Of a DNA stretch of 64,000 bases, positions 63,862 through 64,000 are shown one piece after another. How positions within the stretch are numbered: the stretch's first letter is position 1; each line of letters begins with the position of its first letter. The position numbers and the translations under genes were made by a program. The stretch is from an uncultured Holophagaceae bacterium (GTDB lineage: Bacteria; Acidobacteriota; Holophagae; Holophagales; Holophagaceae), in the NCBI GenBank assembly GCA_903857495.1, contig CAIOFF010000032.1, positions 23,559-87,558 of the forward strand. Reading direction: 5' to 3'. The notes beneath the pieces were generated by a model. The model ran no database searches, had not been told where the DNA came from, and worked only from the letters and a program-made list of their open reading frames with translations.

Positions 63862-64000
63862 ACTAGTGTCCGGTTAAAAGTCAAACAATGGCAGTTGTTT
63901 AGAGAAGCGGTCCTCGTGGATCTGGATTTCCTCCTTCGCAAAGGCCCGCCGTAGCTCGATTTTCTCGAAAACGGAGACCGACAGGATCTGTAGCAGCTGA
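63862..64000 (-). mobile_element. End of an insertion sequence (IS4-type), truncated by the window edge
   Basis: ACTAGTGTCCGGTTAAAAGT from 63862 looks like an IS terminal sequence next to the transposase 3' end. The other end lies outside the window, so the IS boundaries and target duplication cannot be checked. Confidence 0.55.
63874..64000 (-). CDS. IS4-family transposase, C-terminal fragment (continues beyond window)
   Basis: About 42 residues before the TAA at 63874: LLQILSVSVFEKIELRRAF and then a C-terminus SKQLPLFDF. The QILS-V-FEK segment and the -QLxLFDF ending are typical of the C-terminus of IS4-family transposases with an N-terminal DUF4372 domain. The catalytic DDE part lies beyond the window. 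Whether the gene is intact is unknown. Confidence 0.75.
   Translation of the reverse strand, partial: QLLQILSVSVFEKIELRRAFAKEEIQIHEDRFSKQLPLFDF

Overview
The window is GC-rich bacterial chromosome, densely packed on both strands. Several traits suggest an Acidobacteriota member of the Holophagae (Geothrix/Holophaga-like): a citrate synthase of the eukaryote-like type, many multi-PAS hybrid kinases, and DUF4010, DUF4402 and DUF4395 families beside ordinary housekeeping genes. This placement is an inference from gene content, not a database match. No rRNA, tRNA or CRISPR array was seen.

Layout. 1-4.5 kb: two paralogous MgtC/DUF4010 membrane proteins around a CYTH-like protein, then an RsbRD-N-like sensor. 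4.9-7.4 kb: a class IV aminotransferase coupled to a HEAT-repeat serine hydrolase. 7.5-12.2 kb: a sulfur amino-acid block (metB, metY, DUF4395, cysE). 12.6-25.4 kb: a surface-fibre locus with a usher-like barrel, a chaperone, five DUF4402 subunits, an orphan Fis-type DNA-binding protein, an NtrC-type sigma-54 regulator and a CHASE hybrid kinase. Three near-identical sigma-54-type promoters precede the chaperone-usher genes and two of the subunits. 25.6-33.1 kb: two acyl-CoA synthetases and a hybrid kinase. 33.3-39.5 kb: a less GC-rich sensory stretch (ParB-HTH-like small protein, PhnD/TtrS-like hybrid kinase, NIT-domain chemoreceptor, PilZ protein). 39.7-44 kb: a PIG-L deacetylase, a 39-codon membrane peptide and a sodium:solute symporter, overlapping head to tail. 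44.2-52.2 kb: a CheB-CheR fusion, another hybrid kinase, a second ParB-HTH-like protein, HU, ribosomal L9 and a second PilZ protein. 52-63.7 kb: a DegT aminotransferase, lysS, a DUF3187-like barrel, gltA, ACT and VOC proteins, pyrG, a GxxExxY nuclease-like gene, argS, a transketolase N-terminal subunit and rpsT. The window ends in an IS4-type transposase.

The most unusual feature is a set of at least nine palindromic intergenic islands. Each is built from short AC-rich repeats (ACACCGATGA-like, ACACAAAGA-like, ACACGAAGG-like or ACACCAAGG-like) arranged as inverted ends. Most are short hairpins, two enclose GC-rich cruciforms, and one (60174-60622) encloses a PD-(D/E)XK-like GxxExxY gene whose first codons are themselves repeat sequence. 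Flanks beyond the repeats are shared between islands with different repeat units, which suggests one element family with autonomous-looking and cargo-less forms. The second notable feature is the fimbrial locus: a stretch running from a regulator 3' end through a sigma-54 promoter and leader hairpin appears to have been copied three times, leaving an orphan copy of the regulator's DNA-binding domain.
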